In this document: piece by piece, positions 53,655 to 63,944 of the stretch
Numbering within the stretch: position 1 is the first letter of the stretch
How the letters are laid out: each line of letters opens with the position of its first letter
Source: Plazaster borealis
Taxonomy: Eukaryota; Echinodermata; Asteroidea; Forcipulatida; Labidiasteridae
Length of the DNA stretch: 64,000 bases
Direction of reading: 5' to 3'
NCBI GenBank assembly: GCA_021014325.1
Contig: CM037473.1
Location: 22,372,822 to 22,436,821, forward strand
Made by a program: the position numbers and the translations under genes
Notes under the pieces: generated by a model
Database searches by the model: none
Seen by the model: the letters and a program-made list of their open reading frames with translations, nothing else
What the model was told of the DNA's origin: nothing

Positions 53655-54650
53655 ATATTTGGGTTTTACCCTACACCAATATGTGATAAGTACTGTATAC
53701 TCAGTGCTTCCAGAGTCCTGTTTGGAATAAAATCCACAGGCATACTAGTTAAGTGGGATTCGAACCCCCAACCACCGTGATCTATGGCAGATATCTTGAC
53801 CACTAGACCATCGAGCGTGCCCAGGCTCTAGAATGCGGGGGTTGTGGGTTAAAATCCCTATTAAGTACACTGCAGTATTCCTTAAGTATTCCTGTTTGGA
53901 ATAAAATCCACAGGCATACTAGTTAAGTGGGATTCGAACCCCAGACCACTGTGATCTATGGCAGATATCTTAACCACTAGACCATCGAGCGTGCCCTGGG
54001 CTCTAGAATGCGGGGGTTGTGGGTTCAAATCCCACTTAAGTACACTGCAGTATTCCTTAAGTATTCCTGTTTGGAATAAAATCCACAGGCATACTAGTTA
54101 AGTGGGATTTGAACCCCCGACCACCGTGATCTATGGCAGATATCTTAACCACTAGACCATCGAGCGTGCCCTGGGCTCTAGAATGCGGGGGTTGTGGGTT
54201 CAAATCCCACTTAAGTACACTGCAGTATTCCTTAAGTATTCCTATTTGGAATAAAATCCACAGGCATACTAGTTAAGTGGGATTTGAACCCCCGACCACC
54301 GTGATCTATGGCAGATATCTTGACCACTAGACCATCGAGCGTCCCCAGGCTCTAGAATGCAGGGGTTGTGGGTTCAAATCCCACTTGAGTACACTGCAAA
54401 AACTGGGGTGTTCAAAATGGACACCATAGGTGTTGTCACATATAGATACCGAAAAAAGAATCAAAATTTACACCATAGGGTGTTATAATAACACAGATAT
54501 CTGCCAACACAATTTTGTGTTGAGTTCATTTTGATTCTCTCTTGGTGGCTATATGTGACAGCACCCATGGTGTCAATTTGAACACCCCAGTTTTTGCAGT
54601 GTAGTATACAGTGCTTATCAATTATCGGTGAAGGGTAAATACCAAAATAT
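53655..54650. repeat. Array of inverted S2 tRNA-like hairpins, about 176-bp unit, four copies
   Basis: Each unit holds a minus-strand tRNA-like half (AAGTGGGATTCGAACCCCC, ACCACTAGACCATCGAGCG) and then a plus-strand half (GGGGTTGTGGGTTCAAATCC CACTT), which can pair. Units start near 53716, 53889, 54065 and 54240 at CCTGTTTGGAATAAAATCC. The array is bounded by inverse and forward S2 tails (GATAAGTACTGTATACTCAG; GTATACAGTGCTTATCAATT). Confidence 0.85.
54392..54601. mobile_element. MITE with CACTGCAAAAAC ends
   Basis: CACTGCAAAAACTGGGGTGT TCAAAATGGACACC at the left and GGTGTCAATTTGAACACCCC AGTTTTTGCAGTG at the right. It sits in the last S2 tail of the array with TA on each side. CACTGCAAAAA ends are typical of CACTA/Chapaev-type elements in marine animals. 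Confidence 0.85.
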
Positions 54651-54970
54651 TATTCTTTATCCCTGATGCAAATTATTACATCTAATAAAGTTTTAAATTG
54701 TCAAGAATTTGAATACAAGTCAATGCATTGGATTAAATGCAAGGGTGGACTTGTCTTGCTTCAAGACATTAATATTTGCTAATCATTACAGGGATTATTT
54801 TTTTCTCACAGAGGGTAAACTTGTTAATACATGATTGGTCACCCTGGAAGTAACCTGGTTACATTTTTTACAAAATATCCTGCCGAGAAGGAAACAACTT
54901 CTTGAATCCAAGACCATTGTGGACAAGTCCTGTGTGTCAGTGTGATTTTAACCCTAACTCCCATCAGGGT

Positions 54971-55305
54971 CCCTCCACATACCCTGCCAAATACAACAGA
55001 ATGCAACACAGTTGAAATGAGAACCATGCCAAATGCAACAAAATGCAACAAGGGATTTTGTTGCATTGTGCAGGCATGTTGTTTGTGTTAGGACTGAGCA
55101 GGGGATTTGCCCTGCTAAATGCAACAGTATGCACATAAGTGTAGTGGTGACTACAACAAAATGCAACACCAATATGAAGTCACTTGACTGCTAAATGCAA
55201 CAAATTCAGTCAAAAAATGACATCTGAGTTGACTGCCAAATGCAACAGATTACAACAACTTTTACCATTTGGTGAATATTGTTGCATTTAGCATGGTTAG
55301 GGTTT
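54971..55305 (-). repeat. TGCAACA-rich repeat, left arm of inverted pair
   Basis: AAATGCAACA occurs many times. The whole block is the inverse of 60018-60351, with high identity by eye. It ends CATGGTTAGGGTTT. Element type unknown. Confidence 0.85.
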
Positions 55306-55706
55306 GAATATAGAGCAGCCAATAAGTTGATTTCAATAAGTTTCATTATTTCAGGTTTCTTTAACTCTTGTGGTGACATTAGGAAGACATTCATGTCAAT
55401 TGTTAATGATCTTTTGTGTGTCAATAAAAACAATGCTGAAATTATATAAAACACTGAAATGTTGATTGTGTGTCATTTAGAGGCTTTCCACAGAAGGGGC
55501 AAGTTAATCAACTTGACACAATACGTTGATAAAGGAGAACAATGTATGCTTTTAAACATATATTTTTTTAGTCACATGGACTCTAAAAAATTAAAAATAA
55601 TGAGAGCCATAGATATGTGACCACCTGTACCCACACCATCCCTGCCCTAACTTTGGTATCTAACTTTGGTACATCAATACCTCGACTATAAACTTCAAGT
55701 GTAAAT
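55306..55706. other. Unassigned intergenic DNA
   Basis: No gene or repeat family recognised. Confidence 0.4.
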
Positions 55707-55757
55707 TACTGGGGGGAAAAGGGGGGGGGGGAAAGGGGAGGGGGAAAGGGGGGAAAT
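55707..55757. repeat. G-run tract, quadruplex-capable
   Basis: Several runs of four to eleven G separated by short A runs. Confidence 0.85.
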
Positions 55758-56130
55758 TGTGATAAAATAACAAAAGAAAGAGAATCACTCACCTGTTTGT
55801 TGTCCAATGTTTGGGGCCTGCTATTAAGTCAGTTCCTGTGTTTGAGAAAGATATTCAAGATTATAAATTGAATGAAACATTTTATAAACTTCACAATTAC
55901 ACAATTACAAGTAAGCATTTCCTACATTTGCTTTAAAAAACCCGACACCCTAGTACCTTTGGCAAGAGAATGTCCTGAATCCTTCAATATCCTCCAATCC
56001 ATGGCAACTCAACACCAAAATGTTTGGACTTGGATCAATTGACTTGGATACAAGATCGGTATGCCTGGCCCAGTAATAAGCGTTTGTTATTTGGGCCTGC
56101 AGCCCTAGATCCTCCACAATCACAGTCTTG

Positions 56131-56284
56131 GAGTTTCATCTTTGAGAGGGCAAGGCCATTTTCTTTTTGCAAAGGGGAACCTGCACTGGAAAATCTTCAT
56201 GACTATGGGAAATTCTTTGAAGGGGCACTAAGGCCAAGACCAGGGCGATGGAAGCCATGGCCTCCGTTGTAATTCCAGGCCTGA
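56131..56284 (+). repeat. Low-copy dispersed repeat, copy 2
   Basis: AGTTTCATCTTTGAGAGGGC AAGGCC...ACTAAGGCCAAGACCAGGGC...GGAAGCCATGGCC matches 41288-41440. The DNA just before it (55995-56115) also resembles 30005-30110 (CTGGCCCAGTGATAAGC). The open frame across it is non-coding by that criterion. Confidence 0.6.
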
Positions 56285-56989
56285 AATTAGATAATTCTTA
56301 AATATGATTTTGGAGGATCCAGGAAGGTATGCATTATATTTCAGGGAGGTGAGTGTACACAAATAAACAAATTCCTTTTGATAATGATAAAACTGTAATA
56401 TATTTTAGAGGTTTACAGACTCTCTACATCAGTATAAACAGAACAATGACTATTTCAGCTTTTTAAAGAAAAACCTTAGATCAAAGAAAAATATTTCAAA
56501 TATCCTGACAAATCACAGGCCTATATTGATTAAACAAACAACAGTCTTCACCAAAAGCCCCTGGTATGTAGGCCTAATATTTGATTCAGTTTTTTAGGAA
56601 GAAGCAAATTGCAAATCCTTCAAGCCAAACAGAAATTCCACTTGCTGAATGCAACATAAGAAATGGTTTACCGTATTCCCCCTGATAAAAGCCTATTTTC
56701 AATTGAATACTATACCCAATATGATTCAGCCCTTTAAAAACAAAAAAATTTTTCACAACGTGGCCTTCGAATGTGACAAAATATTCACAGGATGGTTGTG
56801 TATGGTGATTTTAGAAAACTTAACAGTGATGTATTATCTTTAGATTTCACCTCGTTATAAACAAATTCCACAAAGGATAGGAATGAATTTACCAAAATTC
56901 CATGATGTTATGTCCCTTTATTACACTATAGAGGGGTGATGTTACCAGCAATTCACTCCAAGCCAGTATTGAAGTATATTAGAAGTTAT
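56285..56989. other. Unassigned intergenic DNA
   Basis: No gene or repeat family recognised. Confidence 0.4.
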
Positions 56990-57475
56990 CACACAAGCGC
57001 GAGTGTGATAACAAATATATCTTCCAGCCTAGTATAAGTCAACCAACCTCATAAAGAAACAAAAACGTGCAAAGTTTAGAATGTAATTTTTGCACTGACC
57101 GTATGCGGAGCGTGACGCATTGACACTCTCAATACGCAGAGTGCAATATAAAAACTGGGAGTAGGTTATCGCTTGATATCACACTCCAGTTCGAGCATCT
57201 GATTGGAGGATTAGCGTGTACTGGAAAATAATATAAGTCATCACACAACTTCCAGCCTAGTATAAGTCAACCAACCTCAAAATAAATTTAAGTAATTTTT
57301 CATGACAAGCGTCACACGTGCAACGCGCAAAGTTTAGAATGTAATTTTTGCACTGACCGTATTGACACTCTCAATACGCAGAGTGCAATATAAAAACTGG
57401 GAGTAGGTTATCGCTTGATATCACACTCCGGTTCGAACATCTAATTGGAGGATTAGCGCGTACTGGAAGATAAGA
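56990..57475. repeat. Tandem duplication, about 232-bp unit
   Basis: TTCCAGCCTAGTATAAGTCA ACCAACCTC occurs at 57021 and 57251, and each copy runs to ATTGGAGGATTAGCG and GTACTGGAA. The left border has a small palindrome GTTATCACAC...GTGTGATAAC. Confidence 0.85.
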
Positions 57476-57867
57476 CTACATAACATTACTTGCATTTTAA
57501 TTAATTATACAGTAGATTAACAAAGAAGTCAAGCAGACACAATGCTGGTTTCAACTGATATTTTATTTGTGAAATAAATTTTTGAAAAGATGAAATTTCT
57601 TTTTAGATTTCAGTAACCAGGGCTGAATTTAGTGGAACACTTCATTCAATTATATGGAGAAACAATATTTTATATTTTAGATAGAAAAATACAATTGCAC
57701 CAAAATATGTTAAATCAACTGAGCCTTTTCTCAAAGTGCAAGCCAAGGTGTATCAGTTGCTATTGTTGCTATATAACCGGTATAATAAGATGACAATTTT
57801 ATGCCACCAAATAGACCTTGGACAATGTGTCATTAGAATGTCTTATTTTTGAAACAAAAATACTCAG

Positions 57868-58227
57868 TTAAAGGCACTGTACACGTTTGGTAATTACTCA
57901 AAATAAATATTAACATAAAAACTTACTTGGTAACGAGCAACGGAGAGCTGTTGATAGTATAAAACATTGTGAGAAACGACTCCCTCTGAAGTAACATAGT
58001 TTTTGAGAAAGAGGTAATTTCTCACTAAAATAATAAAAGACTTCTTGCTAGAAGCCTTTTATTCCTATCTGAAAGCACACAAATTTGTACAACAAGGGTG
58101 TTTTTTCTTTCATCGATGACCAATTGAGCCCAAATTTTCACAGGCTTATTATTTTATGCATATGTTGGGATACACCAAGTGAGAACACTGGTCTTTGACA
58201 ATTACCAAATGTGTTCAGTGCCTTTAA
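57868..58227 (-). mobile_element. MITE family A, copy 7
   Basis: TTAAAGGCACTGTACACG...GTGTTCAGTGCCTTTAA. The centre is ACTTCTTGCTAGAAGCC, with a short deletion further right. Confidence 0.85.
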
Positions 58228-58942
58228 ATCTCAAACCTTAGGGTAAATGTCATGCAATTTAGAAGAATATGAAAAACCAATATTGGCTACTGTTAATGGC
58301 TGGACAGTCTTTACATAAATTAATTAGAATACGTTTATATTTGTTTGACAAAATGTACCCAATTCAAAGAATGGCTTTGCTCAAAGCGTAAATTGTTACA
58401 TCTTTAAGGTTAAGATGGACGTTTTCTTGCACTTTCCGATATGTACATCAACACAAAATGTGAATAAGAAAATCAATAAAATCAACCAACAAAATCAGTT
58501 TGAAAGATTACATCCCAAAATTTAATTGTTTTCCTTAACAAATAATTGTGAAAACGTGTGTCCTTGGATAAATATTCATCTTCAAGCACTAAACTAAAGT
58601 TTTAACATGCAAACAACCTAGATAACTTAGTTTTGATTTATTGATTTGCATGCGCTTTGCAAATACTGTGTAGCAAATGATATTTTGTTGTTATTGTGTG
58701 ACAAATCTTAAATAAACTTATTGCTGATTATTAAATAAAAGAAGATGCAAAATATTCTGTTCTCGGACTCTATAAATTACCCTGGTGAATAAAATCCGAC
58801 CTCATCCTGCCATCATCTTTGAGGTAAATCGATGATGAAACAATGGGCCAATGAGCACACTTCGCTTGACCTCTGAAAGAGGCACCCCCATCGGATGTCA
58901 TCAAATTCTATAGATTCAATGTAACCCCCCAAAATACCCCCT
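58228..58942. other. DNA downstream of PGAM5
   Basis: May include PGAM5 3' UTR. On the minus strand an AATAAA is present near 58634. Nothing else was recognised. Confidence 0.35.
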
Positions 58943-59017
58943 AAACAAACAAACAAACAAACAAACAAACAAACAAACAAACAAACAAACAAACAAACAA
59001 ACAAACAAACAAACAAT
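58943..59017. repeat. (AAAC)n microsatellite
   Basis: About 18 uninterrupted AAAC units, 250-330 bases past the PGAM5 stop codon, where the transcript would read (GUUU)n. Confidence 0.95.
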
Positions 59018-59275
59018 AAAGCAATAAAACAATTGTACATGTATATCAAATTCCATAAATCCCATCAGTAGCTACACTTGACACTCTGCATCAAAGTTAT
59101 GCAGTAATGGCTCTCACCCAAACTGTATGAATTGTACATGGTGAACCTTTCCAAATCCATCCAGATGAACCACTAAATTCCTGATTTTAACAAAAAGATT
59201 TCACATACTGCTGCTCAAGAAAACCCACTACAACCTGCTGTAGGATTTTGATGGATTCATGATAAATATTTCTGT

Positions 59276-59426
59276 TTATGCTGCGCTAAGTTTAGAGGGT
59301 GGTAAGTGTCCACTATCTCCAAGTTGTCGTAATGAAATACGTCCACTTGGCCTGATGGCTAACCATGTGATACTAGCGTGATTCAGGCTTATCCGTAGCC
59401 ATGCCTCGGGTGGGAACTGCATTGCT
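59276..59426 (-). CDS. PGAM5: PGAM5 last exon
   Basis: Encodes [20 protein letters not shown] then [13 protein letters not shown] and TAA. The acceptor is TTTACAG. Two bases come from the previous exon (split Arg codon). Confidence 0.96.
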
Positions 59427-62400
59427 CTGTAAAACAAAAAACAAATGTACACAAACAAATTAAAATTTAAAACATGTTTCTCAATAAATACAGACATGAA
59501 TTTACTTACAATCAACCAAAAATGTAAGCTGACATCAACATTGTAAAAGCAACATGTGTTACTAATTTCCAAATTGGGCTTTTACACAACAGATGGTAAT
59601 ATTCTGAAAAAGCCCAAATCAGATCAGTTATGCCTGCAGTACTTTGCAAGTCAAAATAGAATACAGTCAATACAAGTAGCGTGAATGGTCAAATTGTCAT
59701 CTCATTAGTTATATCTTTTGGACAGATTTGTTGTCTTTTTAAAATAGACCCCTTGCATAGGTCGCCATCAATGAAGTAAAACAATGAAAACGTTCAAGCA
59801 TGTTCATGCCACGCACAACTCTCAGCCAATGATAGTTTTTCCTTTGACCAGAGTGAGGGCACTGTTTTTGCTTGTGACGCCAAATGCAAATTGGGGTCTA
59901 TTGAATACCAAAATTGTTTTACCAGTCAAGTTAACAAATGCCAGCATCCTTGGTCCTTGGAAAATTTTTTTTTATTTTATCGAGTACAAGGGCTACATTA
60001 CACACGGTGTAGGCTTTAACCCTAACCATGCTAAATGCAACAATATGCACCAAATGGTAAAAGTTGTTGTAATCTGTTGCATTTGGCAGTCAACTCAGAT
60101 GTCATTCTTTGACTGAATTTGTTGAATTTAGCATTCAAGTGACTTCATATTGGTGTTGCATTTTGTTGTAGTCACCACTACACTTATGTGCATACTGTTA
60201 CATTTAGCAGGGCAAACCCCCTTGCTCAGTCCTAACACAAACAACGTGCCTGCACAATGCAACAAAATCCCTTGTTGCATTTTGTTGCATTTGGCATGGT
60301 TCTCATTTCAACTGTGTTGCATTCTGTTGAATTTGGCGGGGTATGTGGAGGACATTTCAGGCCATTTAATCACAATTTTTCGGATTTTTCCAAAGGGCAA
60401 ATAAATCGGAAATCAGACTAAAGTAGGAAGAATATCATGCCTGCCAATGGGAGACTTTCTGGAATGCTTGGTGGCAGCAGACTCACCATATAAATTTATT
60501 GTTCATGTAAATGTGTGCATGCTCTCAGAACCAATTAATAATACCCAACAAGTCTGCCACCATCTAGCATCCCCAAAAGTCTCAAAATTTATAAACTGGT
60601 CAATTTATCATCATTAATTTCTGGTAATGAAACCACGGATGCCTCATAAGTGAACATAATTACTGTAACTCACAAGCCTGAGGAAACCTGTAAGCAAGGG
60701 TGCTTGCTATGTGAACCAGAAACACCGTGGGTTAACCCCTACTCTTACACGATAAGTGTTCTGGGTTCTTTTACGTGCACTACCAATCCTAGTACACGGG
60801 ACCTACGGCTTAATGTCCCATCCGAAGGACTAGGCAATTATGGAAAAGCATCTTGCTAAAGGATACAAGTGTCCATGACCGGGACTTGAACCCACACTCT
60901 GCTGTTCAGAAACACCAGAGCTCGAGTCCCGTGCTCTTAACTGCTCGGCCACAACATGCCATTGTCCAACATTGAAAGATTCTTCTCACCTGCAAGCAAA
61001 GTATCTGATGACATTGGCGTGACAAACCATAACCTCATAGCTATCTTCGATCTGTTCTGGGCTGGCTCGGTGGAAGTATTTTCTGAAAGCTGCTTCTATA
61101 CGAGCTCCGTCCTCGTAAAACTGCTGGAAAGGCACAGGAAAGAGATGGAATGAAACTTGTGAAAAGTACAGACTTGACAGGAAATTTACCTAAGGATAAG
61201 GCTTTTGATTTATCTCCATTTAGTGTTTTTAAAGGGAAGGTATACGTTTGGTAATCACTCTTAAAATTAATGGCAATAAAAACCTACTTCGTTAGAAGTA
61301 CAACAGCTTTCGATAGTATAAGGCATTTTGAGACTCATTTCACTTCGAAGTAATGTGGTTATGGAAAAAGATTTGAGTTTTTATCCCCCAAAATTTGAAT
61401 CTGAGAAATGTTACTGTCAGTAACGGATCTCAGATTGTGTATTCCAATACGGATTATTCTTCCTGCGTGGACATAACCAATCCGGATTTTTGGCGATATC
61501 TCAAAAACCCGACCACCTTTTGAAATGAAATGTTCACAGGTTAGGATTAAAACAATCGAACGATTCCAAAAACCAAAGGTAAAGTTTCCCTTTAAGTAAA
61601 ATTGTTGCATTCTATTATCAAAACCCATAGTCCCCTAGGCTCAAAATAAGACATTTAGTGGCACAATTTTTGAAGAGATGTAGATTGTAATGGTTTTGAA
61701 AAGAATTGGTGGTGTTTTATTGCACAGCATTGTTACTCCTGGATTGATGATTAAACCAAAATCTACACAGCCTGCAAATTGACAAGAATGCAGTGCTCAC
61801 ATAAATTGTGTATACTTGATGCAATGAGGTCAAGGAAAATAGCTATTAATAAATAACACAAAATGATTTTTTAAATATTAGTATTTTCTAATGGCAAATC
61901 TTCACAGTGAGTGGTGTTATTGACAACAAATATACAAGGTGGTCACTGAAAGTAGCAAGGTGGGTCGCCTTATGTATGAATTGGCAGAAATACAGAGACC
62001 TCTTAGTCTTACCAACATTTATTAGAATAAAGAAGGGCCTAAGGTTTAATTTTTACACTGAATGCTCTTGGTTATAAATATTATATCATACGTGTGTATG
62101 GTTTTGAATATCTTCCTCGTGGTTTTGACTGATGCATCTGGATGCACTAAACCATCCTGCAATATAATGTGGTGAATGAAATTGTTTTATCATAAACAAC
62201 ATGTGCAGATGAATGGTTGGTCAACATACTGGAAAATATAACAGGAAGTGGCTAGAACCTACCCTGATTTCAGGTTTCCAATGTCCAACAGGTGGTTCGG
62301 GTGGAATAGGGGCCCCCTCCCTCAACATGTCGCATTCATCCCTCGGAACATTTGGTAGATTCAGAGCTATTATATCAGCTGTTTCTTTTGCTCTGGCCAT

Positions 62401-62477
62401 AGTGGAATTGTACATTATGGTGTAGGGGTGGTTCAGCTCTTTCAGTCTCTTTCCTGTGAAGTCTGCTTGTTCCCTGC
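59276..62477 (-). CDS. PGAM5: PGAM5, mitochondrial Ser/Thr phosphatase, 3' half
   Basis: A member of the histidine phosphatase (phosphoglycerate mutase-like) superfamily that acts as a protein phosphatase at mitochondria, in mitophagy and stress signalling (family knowledge). Exons 62263-62477, 60990-61123 and 59276-59426 encode about 166 C-terminal residues. [85 protein letters not shown] and [19 protein letters not shown] all match human PGAM5 closely. The second catalytic His (CHANVIRY) and the Glu of REGAP are kept. The first catalytic RHG/RHS motif and the membrane anchor lie in 5' exons outside the window. Borders are GT-AG with matching phases. It looks functional. Confidence 0.96.
59743..59902. 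mobile_element. MITE family E, copy 4
   Basis: AATAGACCCCTTGCAT at the left and ATGCAAATTGGGGTCTATT at the right. It is the same short form as copy 1 (365-522). Confidence 0.8.
60018..60351 (+). repeat. TGCAACA-rich repeat, right arm of inverted pair
   Basis: The inverse of 54971-55305. It lies in the last PGAM5 intron, so the two arms bracket the PGAM5 terminal exon 4.7 kb apart. Confidence 0.85.
60743..60960 (-). mobile_element. SINE S1, minus-strand copy
   Basis: Inverse S1: TTCTTTTACGTGCACTACCA, CTTGCTAAAGGATACAAGTG, GGGACTTGAACCCACACTCT (inverse box B), GCTCGGCCACAACATGCC. It ends 29 bases before PGAM5 exon 60990-61123. Confidence 0.8.
60990..61123 (-). CDS. PGAM5: PGAM5 internal exon
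   Basis: Encodes [20 protein letters not shown] then [19 protein letters not shown]. The acceptor is TTCCAG and the donor [14 protein letters not shown] holds the second catalytic His. Confidence 0.96.
61229..61595 (+). mobile_element. MITE family B, copy 8
   Basis: TTAAAGGGAAGGTATACG at the left and AAAGTTTCCCTTTAA at the right. It is the same subtype as copy 2. Confidence 0.85.
61596..62262. other. PGAM5 intron, unassigned part
   Basis: No repeat family or exon recognised. Confidence 0.4.
62263..62477 (-). CDS. PGAM5: PGAM5 exon, most 5' in window
   Basis: Encodes [60 protein letters not shown]. The acceptor is TTAAAG and the donor GTAGGT. It needs one base from an upstream exon, not confidently found in the window. 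Confidence 0.96.
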
Positions 62478-62515
62478 CTTTAAAACAGAAAAACAAAAAA
62501 CATTATTTCAAAAAC

Positions 62516-62907
62516 TTAAAGGGACACGTTGCCTTGGATCGGACGAGTTGGTCTTAAAAAAAGCGTTTGTAACCGTTTGTTATAAAATGCATATGGCTAG
62601 AAAGATGTTATATAAGTAGAATACAATGATCCACACGAATATACCTCGAAATTGCGCGGTTTTCCTTTTACTTTGCGAACTAACACGGTCGGCCATTTTG
62701 TGGAGTCAAAAAGTTGACTCCACAAAATGGCCGACCCTGTTTGTTCACGATGTAAAAGGAAAACCACGCTATTTCGAGACCTTTTTGTGTGGATCATTGT
62801 ATTCTACTTTTATAACGTCTTTCTAACCATATGCATTTTATAACAAATGGTTACAAATGCTTTTTTTGAGACCAACTCGCCCGATCCAAGGCAACGTGTT
62901 CCTTTAA
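62516..62907. mobile_element. MITE family D, 392-bp near-perfect palindrome
   Basis: TTAAAGGGACACGTTGCCTT GGATCGG at the left and CCGATCCAAGGCAACGTGTT CCTTTAA at the right, with the arms pairing almost to the centre (GGAGTCAA-AAAG-TTGACTCC near 62711). TTAA flanks and TTAAAGGGA ends place it with A-C. It starts 39 bases from a PGAM5 exon. Confidence 0.92.
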
Positions 62908-63479
62908 AGTATTCATCTTACTTGTTGTTACCAAAGTCTTTGTTTTTTTTATTTTGATTGCCAACTAAAAATTACCACTACCTGAGACCTTTGTAACCTG
63001 TAAAATCAAAAAGCATTGTGAAATTTTGATTTGACAATAACCTTAAGTTCAGCCATTCTTTGCAAGAAAATAAATAGTCTTTATTCTATTTTTATCTTCA
63101 AATAATATTAAACACAACTAACGAATGATTGGACAATGAAAGGGCCTTTTTACCGTCACATCAACCCTAACCTGCCAAAATCCCTGATAACAGGCATCTA
63201 TTTTGATGTGATGGGCATTGCATATAAAGTCTAACCACAGCTAGCCACTTTCTTACCAACTGGACGAATAGGCCTGCATTATTGCCAATTGAATGTAACT
63301 GGCAAACCAATCTCATCAAAGTTCACAGGTTCAAGTGTTGAATGCTAGGATACTGTTAGATTCCAACACAAACATGATACTTCAAAGAGGGGAAGGAGGC
63401 AATTGCCTCCATGCCCCTGGTTATTGCCTTGGTGCCCTTTGAAATGTTCCGTGCAAATTTAGAATTCCCTCATATTAAT
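62908..63479. other. PGAM5 intron, unassigned
   Basis: Holds a doubtful 16-nt GT-AG-bounded segment (62982-62997). Repeated GCCTCCATGCCCCTG at about 63404-63418 resembles the MED19 intron 5 repeat. Confidence 0.35.
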
Positions 63480-63795
63480 ATAGTCTTAAATAGCGCATTG
63501 CATTATCTACCAATAAGGTACTCAAGGCGCTTGAACAAACAGATACATTTTATAACAGTTTTATTTTATTTTTATTTTTTATGAGGAGACCAATTTATGT
63601 AGCACGTTATAAGGGTTTACAAGGTGCTGAGACACATTCAGCAGCCACTGCAAGAAATGCTGGGGGGACCCCCTTCTCTTGAGTCTTAGCATTAAGTGGG
63701 GTTTTTTCACGTGCATTACACAACACATAGTGCCTATGGCTTTACGTTCCATCCGAATGACAAAGCAATTATGGTATAAAGTATCTTGCTTTTGA
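63480..63795 (-). mobile_element. SINE S1-like 3' region
   Basis: AAATAGCGCATTGCATTATC, CAAGGCGCTTGAACAAACAG, then CACGTGCATTACACAACACA and ATGGCTTTACGTTCCATCCG, the inverse of the S1 body at 11880-12055. The tRNA-like head is not preserved. Confidence 0.65.
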
Positions 63796-63807
63796 AAGCA
63801 TGTTCCG

Positions 63808-63944
63808 TCCCAACTTGACAATCGTCCCAACTATAGTTGGGACTGGTCCCAACTTGAGTGTTTAAGTTGGGGCGTCCCAACTGTAGTTGGGATCGCCCAT
63901 AGAACTATACAGTATAACGATACTCTGGAGTTCTATGGGCGATC
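63808..63944. repeat. Inverted repeats, TCCCAACTATAGTTGGGA and GATCGCCCATAGAACT
   Basis: CCCAACTATAGTTGGG (63826 on) and CCCAACTGTAGTTGGG are palindromes. GATCGCCCATAGAACT (63891-63906) and its exact inverse (63929-63944) form a hairpin with a 22-base loop. It may be an edge of an element cut by the window. Confidence 0.7.

Noticed and set aside
56024..56272. An 82-residue ORF as a gene
   Set aside because: It overlaps a dispersed repeat also found at 41288-41440, where the frame is not kept.
58813..59049. ORF with repeated FVCL units
   Set aside because: It is the translation of the (AAAC)n microsatellite on the minus strand.
62982..62997. 16-nt microexon for PGAM5
   Set aside because: GT-AG borders and phase would fit, but the encoded VTKVS does not match the family (expected L-T-x-L before GREQ). 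The true upstream exon is more likely outside the window.
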